NCBI GenBank assembly: GCA_003693705.1 | Contig: RBZT01000136.1 | Location: forward strand, 6,235 to 52,179 | Direction of reading: 5' to 3' | Source of the DNA: Polymyxa betae | Lineage: Eukaryota; Endomyxa; Phytomyxea; Plasmodiophorida; Plasmodiophoridae | DNA: 45,945 bases | Part shown: positions 11,871 to 22,503 of the stretch, piece by piece | Position numbering within the stretch: the stretch's first letter is position 1 | How the letters are laid out: every line of letters begins with the position of its first letter | Made by a program: the position numbers and the translations under genes | The notes under the pieces: generated by a model | What the model was told of the DNA's origin: nothing | Databases searched by the model: none | The model's input: the letters and a program-made list of their open reading frames with translations, nothing else

Positions 11871-12310
11871 TCAGCAACGAAGCGTGAATCTGCTACAAAA
11901 GAATGTGATTGCAGGACAGTCTTGACTAAGAGCTGTCACAAAACAATCCTGGTCCAATACGACGTCAATGGCAGCGACCCGTAAGTTGTCAAGTACATGA
12001 AAAGCAGGACGGATCTGCTTGAACTGTTCATCATGATGCTGTAGTATATCTTGCTGTATATCTCGTAGGTATCTTGTAAGGCCATGACCCTTATGAGGCT
12101 GTATTAAGTATGAGGATTCCAAATGCGGTAAGTTCTCCGTTATTTTCAGCACAGAGGCAGCCTGCCAAAATGCCATTTTGTTTTAACTTAATAGCGACAT
12201 GACAGAATAGATAGCCTGTGTATCGCATGTCATAAGAATGCCAGCCTGATACGAACGATTTTGGCTATCAGATCGAGGCGTCCTAATTCCTAGTACATAT
12301 AAATACCTCC
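11871..12310 (-). pseudogene. Decayed copy of secreted family A (C-terminal half)
   Basis: Fragments in shifting frames match the C-terminal half of the gene at 10118. RLDLIAKIV resembles RFDLIEEIV. YLFCHVAIKLKQ at about 12180-12215 resembles YLICHVAIKFKQ. LTRYLRDIQQDILQ and DVVLDQDCFVTALSQD at 12090-11920 resemble VTKFLRKTHLILLQ and DVVVDHDTFAEALNEE. In-frame stops and at least one frameshift separate these blocks, and no N-terminal half is visible. It lies in the same orientation as the copy downstream, which suggests an old tandem duplication. Confidence 0.7.
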
Positions 12311-12672
12311 ATAGAATGCAAAGCCAAGCAAATGATCCGAACTCAAAAGCCGCGCTGTTATAATATGGATTGAACCCTAAACCCTTCACTGCAAACATGT
12401 TAATATAACAGTAGATATGAAGTGGAATCCGACAATTCATTGTGGAACATTAATGCACAATACAAATTCACAATGGCACTCCGCTGTATCCTACATTACG
12501 ACTTTCGGGTGCAGAGCATTTCTCGGTCCCGATCTACATCATCCTCACGCAAGAATCTGTAAAGTTGTTTGTGAAGCCAGTCTGTTACTCAGATATGGCT
12601 GTTTGTTGGAAATCAGTGTGATGAGCCGTGTAAAAAATGAGAGATTTTGGCGTGAGATAGTGGAGAGATGAT

Positions 12673-15600
12673 TTATTGAAACTCCACTCGGCATATCGGA
12701 CATTCGATGTTCTCAAACATCGGACTTGAGAGCATAAATTTGGCCGAGCAGTTGACATGTGCGAAATGACCGTTTCCGCATGGAAACTGCACCAACATAC
12801 GATCAGCGGTCGTACTGGACATATCCTAGCAGGACAAGTCATTATACAGCGCGACAATAGAATGTTTTGGAAAAAAAGACTGTTTGGCAGAAGTTTAAGA
12901 ACAAAATGAGAGAAGAAAACATGTACGGACTTCGAATTCTGCATCAGCGTTGGATGGTTCCATTGACTTCAAATCGATCAGACAGAAAGGACAGTCAGTA
13001 TTTCGGACCTGACGAAACATAAGCGCGAGTCAAGTCCGAAGCCTGATTCCTTACAAGTCCGAGATCCGAATCGGAGTCCGAAATATCGATTGGTTGAAAC
13101 CACTCCGGAACGAACACTAAATCATTGCAACTTTAATCGGTTCCATCTTTTCTCCACGCGTGGAGACTGGGCTGCGCCTCCACGCGTGGAGACTGGGCTG
13201 CGCCTCCACGCGTGGAGAATAGGCTGCGCATCCACGCAAAATTGTATGAGAATCCCCAACTTAGTGTATTGGTACAGAGGTGGGGATTTGGTGATGGATT
13301 GCTAGATTCCTTCCTTGTCTAAGCAACGGGATCACGCCAGATATCACTCCATCGATCGTAATTTCCAAACTTTGTTAGAATCAGGAAATAAACTGTGTGT
13401 ATTGAAAAAAATACATATCACTGGATTGCCGATCTATCTTGTGGAAGAATGTAAGGGCATTTAATGCTTCCCGCTCTATGTCAGATGACGTCACGCCGTT
13501 CTTGATACACGTCTTGCATTTTCCCGGAGCGCGTTTCTTTAATGCAGATCTGAATTGCGAATTTAGGACACAGTATCATGGGATCCGTTGATGTAAATAC
13601 CTGTTAATATCGTCAGCAGTAGAAGACCTTCCTCGCTTAACAGGCGGATGTAGTGGAAGGTTCAGCCTGGAATCACTTGAAGGCTCGAATCCAAGCGGTC
13701 CACGGTCAACAGCAGGATCGGTATTTGCCAATATAAACGACGATGGGGGTATCGCCATGAAGACTGACAAGTATCTGGTATCTATTTGTGACGGCTCGTT
13801 ATCAACGCTAGTGCACAGTCCTGGAGAATTTGCATTATCTTTCGGGGATTCAGGGAAAATTAACGGCGAAACAGGCAGAGAAGTTAGTTGGGAGAATGAT
13901 TTTATCGGCGACGATAACAGTTGTAAAACTTCTGCGTCCGACTTCTGTAAACACTCGTCAGAACTCGGATTCTGCTTTGACGTTGGTGAACACGCGGCCG
14001 CGATTGCGTGCTGCTGTGATGATAGAGCAGATGGAGTGACATCCGGCGTGCAACCGTTGCTTGGACGAGGAAGAAATCTAGTAATCCATGACATCAGGAA
14101 CCACGAAGTCCCTCTACCTCTCTCTACACTAAGTTGGGGATCCCTCATACAATTTGGCGTGGATGCGCAACCTATTCTCCACTCGTGGAGGTGGAGAAAA
14201 GATGGAACCGAACTTTAATACACCCAAGACAGTGAGCAATAAAAACACGAAACGAAACTGGTAACGTAAGTTCATGAGAAACGATTTCGAAACATTAAAC
14301 GTTACACACAGGAAACGAGCTGTGGAAACGCGTCCGAAACGCGCTGTTGACTGTCGAGACTCAGATGGAGATAGGTCCGTCGTAGCAGCTCCAGTACGGC
14401 ATCTTGTGTCACACCCGGACTCTGTAACTGCTCCGTCACGGACTCCGACTCCAGCAAGGCCCGAAGGAGCTCCTCGAAATCCAGTTCCGTGTCATTGGCC
14501 GCAATAACCACCTGGGCCAGTGAGATCGCATTCGCATCCGTCCATCGCCATCTCGGGCTCCGTACTAGCCCAATGTGAAGAGGTCCGAGATCGGAGGCCG
14601 TCGTCAGTGCCGCGACGAAAATTTGTGCGAATTTAAGGCGGAGGCAAGCTTCTTCTGAATCGATATCGTTATCGTCGCCATTACTTGCCACGGTATACAG
14701 ACGCCGGACAAGGACCGACTCCGACAAGTCCGATAACGGATCTTCTGACTCCGCAATTATGGTTCGATATCTGTCAACGACACCGAGCCTGTTATGATGC
14801 TTATTAGAGCGAACAAACATTTGAAACGAAACAGCGAAATAGTGCGCGGGGACTGATGGTAAAGGTAACGTGATTCGTACCATAGTCCGAGAGTGGCGGC
14901 AATACGATGCATTACAGCAGATGTGGTTAACGGATTGTCGAGGAGAAGTTCACCAGTATAGTAGATATCAAATATATGAGAGTCCGAATTACATTGTAAT
15001 AAGTCGTAGTAGATAGATCCAATAGATTCTCGAATGTGAAATTCAGGACTGTAACGAATATCAGTGGATGGGGGGATACAGTAACAGGTTTTGTCACATG
15101 TCAAGATCAATCAATGAAAGGAGCAAATCGATCTGATCGCTCTGCGGCATCATTCGTAATATTGTAAGTTGAGTGATCTCTCCAGAAATAAACATTCGGT
15201 TGAATATATTCCGAAAAGCTCTGGTCACACTCAGTCCAAAGGCCTGAAGTATCATCCGAGTCAGTGGAAACTCCAAAAATATGAAACATAATGACATGCG
15301 ATCAATGCACCAGCAGGAAAATGTAACGTGTAACAGGCAGGCGAAATCTGTAAGAGAACAAAAACTAACTGACCTGTAACGAGGTAATGACCAGGTGAAA
15401 CGTTTCTGCATCAAGTACGTAGCGAGTCGGCTCGTGTCAATACTCAGAACGAACATAGTTAATATAGATTGAACATACGCGGACATATCAACGAGGATAT
15501 CATCTAATAAACTCTCTACGCATTGGTTCAGTCGGTTTTCGGCCTCCGCATCGGAGATCAGCCACTGTCTCGGCGTCCGGACATAGTCCGGGAATGACTT

Positions 15601-16329
15601 AGAGAAGAGCTGAAAAAACGTGTGCATCCATGGACGAGGGCTTGCAACCATCGACGCGCACACCGCCACGGATTTCGCATCCTGAATTGGTGGCTTCAAT
15701 AAAATCGCTTGCCAGAAATCATATAACTCCGAGTTGTGCAGCATCGACTCCTCAACCGGACGCGATTCGCGAAGGGACGGCAACACAAAGCGTTCGTACA
15801 CGAGATGCAGAACGGCGGCGGTGTTGTGGGCGAGCACGACCGGCGTCGTCCGAGCGGAAATGTTGAGATAGACCGGAGAGAATTCGCTGGCGTAGTCCGA
15901 GAGGGTTGCGGTTAACAGCTTGAACAGGAGCGTCTCGGAGTTCGCGGATACTGTGTTAAGATCCGCACGCGGCATCACCGTCATGAGGACGGCCGCGAAG
16001 CGCCATTTGTTGACGCAGTCCGAAGCCAATAGATCGCAAACAACTTCGAATCTTGCAGAAGATCCGGGCTGCAGGCAGGCGGCCACTGGCTGCCATGATC
16101 GCAATAGAAAGCTGTCGGCTGTGAGACCGTCAGTCTCAGGATCAGTACGACCTGGGAGGAAATGCGGAAATAGATCGCGGACTAGTTGGCAGATACAGGC
16201 GGGATGTCTCGGGTTGCGCTCTTCGGCGATACTTGTGTGTAGCATTGAGAGCTTATCACGGACTATATCGTCGGAAAGAGGCTGCGATAGAGCGCAGCTC
16301 AGCATGAGCAGGCAGATGTAGATCTTCAT
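12673..16329 (-). CDS. Signal-peptide protein with C-terminal RING finger (gene 1)
   Basis: The ATG at 16329 opens a clean signal peptide (MKIYICLLMLSCALSQ). The long first exon encodes a helical, Cys-poor ectodomain. Supported later exons are 15098 and above, 15048-14881, 14788 to about 14311, 13116-13055, 13008-12931 and 12825-12673. Phases agree at GAC AT|GTGACA...TTACAG|T, CTA TG|GTACGA...AACAG|G, CTT|GTAAGG...CGTCAG|GTC and GAA|GTCCGT...CTGCTAG|GAT. The last exons give an acidic linker (DISDSDSDLGL) and then a RING-type zinc-binding pattern: TDCPFC, CGNGHFAHVNC and ECPICRVEF at the very end. RING domains recruit E2 enzymes, so an E3 ubiquitin ligase is inferred. Segments between 15290 and 15400 are unresolved (possible small intron GTCAGT...TTACAG). 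The intron between 14310 and 13117 contains a transposon. No paralogue is identical, but the gene at 37174-40208 has the same architecture. Confidence 0.68.
13129..13137. repeat. Target-site duplication, left
   Basis: AACTTTAAT, identical to 14211-14219, flanks the inverted-repeat element on its left side. Confidence 0.88.
13152..13217. repeat. Tandem 26-bp repeat with perfect 14-bp palindrome, left TIR only
   Basis: The palindrome CTCCACGCGTGGAG starts at 13152, 13178 and 13204, a period of 26 bp, joined by ACTGGGCTGCGC. The right TIR has a single degenerate unit (CTCCACTCGTGGAG), so the left TIR gained copies after the element formed. Such subterminal palindromes often bind transposase in other DNA transposons, though that is inference here. 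Confidence 0.85.
13576..14148 (-). CDS. Open frame inside the transposon, Ser/Pro-rich, unknown
   Basis: 190 codons from the ATG at 14148, inside the right TIR, to a stop at 13576. The product would be Ser/Pro-rich and largely disordered. It has no zinc-binding or DDE-type residues and a basic patch near the end (VKRGRSS). The length and even composition suggest it was once coding, perhaps a captured or accessory fragment. It may also be a chance frame. Confidence 0.35.
   Translation of the reverse strand: MRDPQLSVERGRGTSWFLMSWITRFLPRPSNGCTPDVTPSALSSQQHAIAAACSPTSKQNPSSDECLQKSDAEVLQLLSSPIKSFSQLTSLPVSPLIFPESPKDNANSPGLCTSVDNEPSQIDTRYLSVFMAIPPSSFILANTDPAVDRGPLGFEPSSDSRLNLPLHPPVKRGRSSTADDINRYLHQRIP
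14211..14219. repeat. Target-site duplication, right
   Basis: AACTTTAAT, identical to 13129-13137, immediately follows the outer base of the right TIR. Confidence 0.88.
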
Positions 16330-17600
16330 CTGAGATCAGGAACAGGGAGGCAAACGAACGATGACCACAGTCAGAAAGAAATGACGGAATGCGAAACTGC
16401 GTACGGGGTGCTCGGGCTTTACGTCTCGAGTCCTTTGTGATCCAGAATGAAAGTTTTTTATGGCCACTTCAACCATAAGAAAGTGGATCACTTCCAAACC
16501 TTCCGTAATTACGCAAAATACGAAAATTGATGTCCTGGTTTGTGTCACTGACATCAAGACATTCTGCGCATGTTTGTGTTAAGATCCGGGTCTCCCAAAA
16601 CCGGGAAACTGCGGTCGTTAAATCTGAAACTCAATCCAGTATTATATTCTCGTAAAACTAATACGGTCGGTGGAGGGGTTTTGTATCAATTATAAGCGAT
16701 TATCAATTATATAAATTAGCTATAAGCCATAGAACGCATGTCGGAGGAGGCGTTCCCTTTCGATTATAAGCGAGAATAAGTTATTCAATGTCAGATTACT
16801 TACACTGTGGACGGGTTTTATATTAATTATAAGCGAGAAATATTTTATCAATATTAGCTATAAGTCATGGAACTCATTTCAGTGGACGCTTTCCCTCTCA
16901 GTTGTATGCGAGAATTAGTTATAAGAGCATGAGTTATAAGTGAGTCTACGGTGTAATTTACGGAATACGAGAACCGCAATACAGTGACATGCACTTAATA
17001 AATTTTCTTCGCGCAGATTTTTGTGAAGGGGAGCGGAACACACTACCTCGAGAGAGTGACTTTCGCTCACGTTTTGCCGATTTTGTCGAGAGCCCGAAGG
17101 CCAATGCGCTACCAATTGCAATGGGGCTTCACAAGGGCTTCAGCAAACAGTTAAGGATCAGCTGGAAAGGCTTTAACTATCGAATGTAGCTGCCGAGAAC
17201 AGTCGCCGTCGTAACGGAGGATCGCGTACCAAAACCGGCAATCCTGCTCTCACAAAAGTAAGTGTGACAGCGTATCCAGCCGCAATGGATCCGAAAGCAC
17301 GTAAATCAATCAAGTTGGAAACAGGATCTCCCGTAAATATTGTATTTACGTTGGATTGCAACCTACGACCAAGTTCTAGTCGATGTGCACTGCAGGAATG
17401 CCGAAATAAATCTTCACTATTTATTTCATGCTTCAGGAATAATTTATTCCTCTCGTTTTGCTGCGGAATGGAATTATTCCACATGTTCAGCCTTCGGAAA
17501 TAACTTATTCTTTCAGCTCCTGAGAATATACGAGTAATAAATAAGTCTACGATAAGCAGGACCATGAAAACGTCGAAGAAGAAAGTAGTTTAATCACTGG
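16330..17600. repeat. AT-rich spacer with imperfect tandem repeat (TTATAAGCGA units)
   Basis: Two imperfect units of about 137 bp, roughly 16674-16800 and 16811-16925, share GG(A/T)(G/C)GGGTTTT, AATTATAAGCGA, TTAGCTATAAG and GAGAAT(A/T)A. The word ATTATAAGCGA and close variants recur at least six times. Further on (17420-17510) several near-palindromes of the type GGAATAA/TTATTCC occur. I see no convincing gene in this stretch. Confidence 0.6.
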
Positions 17601-17988
17601 ATGCAATGAAACCAATTTCAAAGAGAGCGAAATTCTCGCATTGCAAATTTCTAATCAAGTTCGCTCAGACTTCGTCAGCGTTAAAGTCGAAGACCGGTGA
17701 GGACTATACAATCAACCGAATGTTGAGTCGTTTTCGTCGGTTAGCTCGTCGAACCCGCGATTAAAACTGAGAGCATAAGCTCCCAAAATGTCTTCGTTCA
17801 GTTTAGCCAAGGGTCAGTCAGAGTGCGCTGTGCCCGAAGATACAAGAACGACACAGACATGTTGGCTCTTGTAATCGGGAAAAGGTTCGCCTGTACGAAA
17901 CCGAGAACCTTGTCGTCAGGCATAGGATCGCAAATTTGGCTAATGAGTAGAATTCTAAAAGAATCAATCCCTCTCCTATGAGCTCAGC

Positions 17989-18116
17989 TTTGATAATTGA
18001 ACACTACAGGTTTGGCATTAAATTTTACCTGTTTTGAGAGTATTTTCATAAATCCTTTGATAATTGAACACTACAGGTTTGGCATTAAATTTTACCTGTT
18101 TTGAGAGTATTTTCAT
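17989..18116. repeat. Perfect 61-bp direct repeat
   Basis: Units 17989-18049 and 18056-18116 are identical and separated by the 6 bp AAATCC. They start TTTGATAATTGAACACTACA and end GAGTATTTTCAT. There is no coding content. Sequence identity implies a recent local duplication. Confidence 0.9.
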
Positions 18117-18351
18117 GTTTATGAAGGGTTTTTGGATTGTGTTGAAGTTTTGGAATCCTCAACCCTAAATTCTCTGGAGTAATATTTACTATTTTAGGAC
18201 TGTTGTTTACACCCCCAGCTATATCTCTGCGCAGCAGCTAGCACGAGGCATTAATCGGTCCACTCCAGGTCAGAGCCATTGGTGTTTTAATTTTTTTGCG
18301 AATTCACTAATTTCTGTAGGAATTCTTTTCGAGTTAATTGAGGCTGCGATC

Positions 18352-20840
18352 ATGAATGGAGATCATGCATCGAGTGACGACGGCTTTTCGGCGAAACTGG
18401 AGAAGGCCCGAAATGAAAGTGATGATCGGCTTTGTCAAACGCCATTGAGGTCACAGACCATCTGGACATGTTTCTTTGTCACGAATTTCAGGAAGGAGAT
18501 CCAACTGATCGACGCCGAACACGAAGTTGATTTCAGGAAACTCTTTTGCACATTAGGGTTTTGCTCCTATGCTGATTTAATTATAGGTTCGCTTGGATCG
18601 AAGTGGTGATTGAAAACATCGAGCATTACTGCTCATTACCGGAGTCAGCTCTATCCAGATGTTCGGTCCAGCAGGCTAGTCATGAATGCGCGACCCCAAT
18701 AGTGCAGCTCTACTGCGACGGACGTGCAGCTTCCAGTTTCAGTCAGTGTCAGAATAAACGACTGCAACTTGTTTGGTCGAGCTGAGGTTAGCTCAGTTCG
18801 ATCAACACCGGTTTTGGACTAATACTTGCTTCGTTCTCGTATTCTTCGCTCTCGTTTTAGATATATTAACTTCTATTTATTCTCGCTCCGTTCCCAATTA
18901 TCCATATTCCCCCTCTCGCCTCTAGTTAGGCCATTACAAGGCTGCCCGTTTGATGGTGATGGTCCTGAAGCTACGGGGAATGCTTACAGGCCGGCCATTT
19001 CTGGCCGTCAAAACTTGCCAGGTTTGCTCTTGTTTGCGACGGAAGTGATCCTCCTCTTAGGTATGACGGCGGATGACATCTTGAAGACTACGTTAGGTCG
19101 TCCTTTGACCCGACCGAGCATCTGACCATGACACTTGGCGGGGTCTGGCGATTCCAACGCTTCTACTCCAACTATGGCTTTGAGGACCTGGATAATGGCG
19201 CCAATTTGCCTGCATCGCAGCAGACGATTTGGCGTGATCTCGCTGCCGTTGAATCGGAATCGTTCTCTGAAGAGGTCGGTCAGCAGTCTGTTCCGAGCTT
19301 AATCTGGAACAGTATTCGAATGCGAGCAAGGCGTCGTCGGGAGACAAACCGGTGGTCGCAAAGTTTGAGGCTAAGGACCATCTATGAAAACATCTCGGTA
19401 AAAAGTTGATTTTTTTGTATGTCCGAAAAGAACTGATACAGCCGCAGGACGTCGCACATGACCGTTCTGGTTTTGTCGTTCAGCGCGACATCGACTCCAT
19501 GCTTAAAACATGTGCCAGAATGAATATTCAGGCACTGATTGTCGACAATACCAACCAGGTAAGGTCACGTTTGAGCGGTATGCTGAGGGGGCTTCTCAAG
19601 ATGAACAAGATCTGGTTAAGGACAAGTTGGACCTGCTAAACAGGCAGTCGAAACCAGACCGTAGCTGGTACAAGGTTGGGGTTTTCGGAATTCGGATTAT
19701 GCAGCCTTCACTTACCCATTCTCTAACTTGTCTACAGATCCTGAATGACATCTGTCAATCAGTGGGAGCCCAATTGCAGCTGGAAGCGATGTCATTCGCC
19801 ATCCTGGCAGAGCTGGTCACCTCCCAGCTTCGTTGGAACCAGTCCAGGACGGCGAATCGGTAATCGCTTCTGCCACCGTTTCTGCTTTAATCGAAATCTT
19901 AATACGTTGTGTTATAGGTTTATTCTTCCAGACCTGACGATGTTGGATGAGATCCTTATGCAGCGAGCGCAACGTTTGCAGCGTGGGAAGTGGACTGTCG
20001 TCCGGGCCCAGCAGGCATTTGTGGCTGTGTATGGGGACATGTTTTCACTGTCTCCACTGTTCTTTGCCAGGCTGAGCAAGGAGCAATTCGGGGCCTGCGA
20101 ACGCAGGACCCTGGCTTTAACCAAGGTAACCTCTGACCAAGCCGTCGAGATGCTTGGCCTGCCACGATTGAATCCTGCTCTGAGACGCGAATCATCCAGC
20201 AGCACTGCAGGTGAGGTGTTTGACAGAGCTCAAAAAAAGGTTCCGTTGCAATGATGAGGAGATGCTGAAAAGTCATCGGCTCCATGAAGTTATCGCCATG
20301 ACCAATACCAAGATCTGCGCGCGGCTCGCGTGGCTATCGGGCACGAAGTACGTAAGAAACACGTTGGGTGCAGATCGTACAACTGATCTCTGTTTACCAG
20401 GGACCAGGGCCTGGTTTCCAACGAACAACATCTAGGCCTCTTGAGCTTGCGGTTGGATTCAGAAACGCACAGCATTTGTAAGTAATTGATTCTGTCCTTT
20501 AGGGTTTCAATCTGACCCATTTTTAGGACTTTTCTTAAGAGCCTTGCTGTTACCGAGCACAGGGGGCAAACTATCTTCGACCTTGCGTCCAACAAGGCGA
20601 TCGAAGTGTTAAGTTCTTTGATGAGCTGCCTCCTTGGTATGTTTGCTATCATGCTGAATATATCGGTTTACTAATCCGTCACGATTGCAGTGTTTAGAGA
20701 AATGGCCCGTCTCGGTATAACACAGAGAGCGATGGACGGGCAATGTTCAGGAAAACTAAGGAGAAACTGATCAAGAACATCGAGAACAAAGGCAATTCAA
20801 TTGGCAGGCCGTTCGAGCATTGGAAGGACCTGAAGGTATT
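18352..20840 (+). pseudogene. Degraded or unresolved plus-strand gene of unknown family
   Basis: A run of plus-strand frames reads like protein but does not chain cleanly. Blocks are 18352-18609 (acidic/basic N-terminal frame), 19406-19560, 19570-19740 (FERYAEGASQDEQDLVKDKL), 19745-19860, 19930-20230 (LQRGKWTVVRAQQAFVAVYG, ALTKVTSDQAVEMLGLPRLN), 20236-20430 (RFRCNDEEMLKSHRLHEV) and 20700-20840 (GNSIGRPFEHWKDLK, then a GTATTC donor). Frames shift at about 19560 and at an A7 run near 20230. I do not recognise the family. A domesticated or decayed mobile-element protein is as likely as a host gene. It lacks the CCAGTACG words typical of the host genes here. Confidence 0.4.
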
Positions 20841-21369
20841 CTTTTTATTGAACCATCCCTGACTCCAGCCACTTTTGGGAGACAGAGTCCAGTGGGTAGG
20901 AAGGTACACAAATTAGTGCTTTAATTTCATTTTCTTCCTCTTGTTTTCCAGTTTCGGTTTCGTTTCCAGTCATGTTATTTAAGCTAATTTAATGATTTTC
21001 TTTGCTTTTAGTGGTTTCTTTTTTCGTTTAATTCCCAAAAAATTTCAATTTTTATGGCTTCAAAACAATATGCCAGAGCACATCCGATTGTCAGCCATCT
21101 GATCGATGATCAAAAACTGTTTGCAAAATACTTATTTATTTGCCCGCCACAAAGGTCCGCAACGCCGATGTCCTGGAAATGGTTATTGTAGCGATTGTCT
21201 TGTTGATACTGAGCTTATCTGAGTGCTTGGCTACATTCACTTCTGAGCCTAGTAATGTTACATGGCTTCTGGAAGTGACTGCTGATTGGGTCTCTCCTCT
21301 CGACCTTCACGATACAGACACCAGAGTAAGATTGCTCTGGCAGAAAGATGTCACATCTCTTTAACATTC

Positions 21370-22503
21370 ATTATAGTTACAGCTCGCTGATTCGCATTCA
21401 ATCCAAGATTACTCGGATCTTCCCGATTTTAACAACCTCTTTGATCCCTCATTTGCTTTTGATCTGGATGTAGATTTTGATGTATGAAATGATTATATAA
21501 CTGTGATGGGACGATATTGATGTATTATTCAGATTTTCAATGACAATGAAATTTATGAAATGTTAGAACCCCTACCTGATATTGGAACTGTATCAACACC
21601 AGCATCTTTATTACATCATGCAGATAATGTTCCGGCTACCCCCTATTCAAGAATCTATCAATGTAATGTTTCCTTATCAAGTCTCATAAGTAAGAAATCT
21701 CTGAGATATTCATAATCAGAATAATGAACCAGCTGAAAATATCTCCCGGAAACGTCCTCGTATTGACGAGACATCATCGCCATCCGACCTTCTGTATTCC
21801 TTCAATCATGATGTGACTGATATTAATGACTATAACAGTCTCTGCAAGTTTCTGGTGAGTTTTGATGAGCTTTTAGTCCCTCTGTATGCTGACTGTAGAT
21901 TAGATCAAAGAGCCGAATGATGAAGAGCTTCATTCTCTGTCTTCAGCTGATGGTGATGCAGATCAATGCTCCCACTCTCCATTAGTTATCAATGTGAAAG
22001 GTCGTGATCTTGATGTTAGCGGGATTCAACGAATCCGTTCTGCTCAGAGCACATTACAGAAACTGATTCTGTTTGCGAATCTGTATCGGATATTGGTCTG
22101 GGCCTTCCGCAAATATCAATGGTCTTGGCAAACGGTTGATAGGAAAATACAATATTTCCTGTATAAGGTGTGTCGTCCGGTAATGCGATGCGTCATACAA
22201 TGTTGTCAGAAAGATCTTCGAATGTTTCAGACACTCTGGGGAATCCATTCAATCATTGGAAACTCCATAGAACATGTTCAGGAGATAAATGCCCATCTAA
22301 ACTGTTAACTGCCGATCAGTCTATGAATCAGGTCCGAGATATTTCTTTCAAATTTCATCTCTATTGACCCTCCTGATCTGCAGATTGGCAACAATCCGTC
22401 CGTTAAACGGGTGAAATTTAGTTCTCCAGAATTGGATCCCTTTCTGCCAGTGTTTCGCTTTTTTCCTGAATTCCTGAAATGTGTAATTTTGGTGTCGAGA
22501 TGA
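21370..22503 (+). CDS. Putative multi-exon gene with acidic N-terminal region, unknown
   Basis: Exons suggested by composition and splice sites. The first, about 21380-21660, is acidic and Phe/Asp-rich (DFNNLFDPSFAFDLDVDF, EMLEPLPDIG). The second, about 21722-21853, has a basic patch, SRKRPRIDE. An intron at 21854-21903 (CTG|GTGAGT...GATTAG|ATC, phase 0) is followed by IKEPNDEELHSLSSADGDAD onward. Downstream is a block with LGNPFNHWK at about 22170-22330, then GCAG|ATTGGC and a final segment to 22503. Frames conflict between 22020 and 22170. An acidic segment next to a nuclear-localisation-like patch would fit a transcriptional regulator, but no DNA-binding domain is visible. A weaker, stop-containing echo of the NPFxHW block follows at about 22880-22950. 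Confidence 0.4.

Larger units (their letters stand above)
13138..14210. mobile_element. DNA transposon with 9-bp TSD, Mutator-like non-autonomous element
   Basis: A 1,073-bp element with terminal inverted repeats that begin CGGTTCCATCTTTTCTCCAC at both ends. The left TIR is 13138-13268 and the right TIR is 14125-14210 (inverted). The TIRs end in the matching word CCCAACTTAGTGTA. Target-site duplications AACTTTAAT at 13129-13137 and 14211-14219 are perfect. A 9-bp TSD with TIRs near 100 bp is the Mutator/MULE pattern, whereas hAT would give 8 bp. No transposase motif is visible. The element sits in an intron of the RING gene and leaves both splice sites intact, and removing it leaves an intron of about 110 nt. 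The perfect TSD suggests recent insertion. Confidence 0.85.

Noticed and set aside
12673-13008. RING exons as an APC11 gene, given APC1 in the window
   Set aside because: The Cys/His spacing and the long insert between the first pair and the CGNGHFAHVNC block do not fit the short APC11 RING, and upstream exons join it to a signal-peptide protein.
17173-17565. Minus-strand frame with a segment resembling a nucleotide-binding dehydrogenase (AAGYAVTLTFVRAGLPVLV)
   Set aside because: The Gly-rich loop is incomplete, the rest of the frame is low-complexity, and no further domain parts are nearby.
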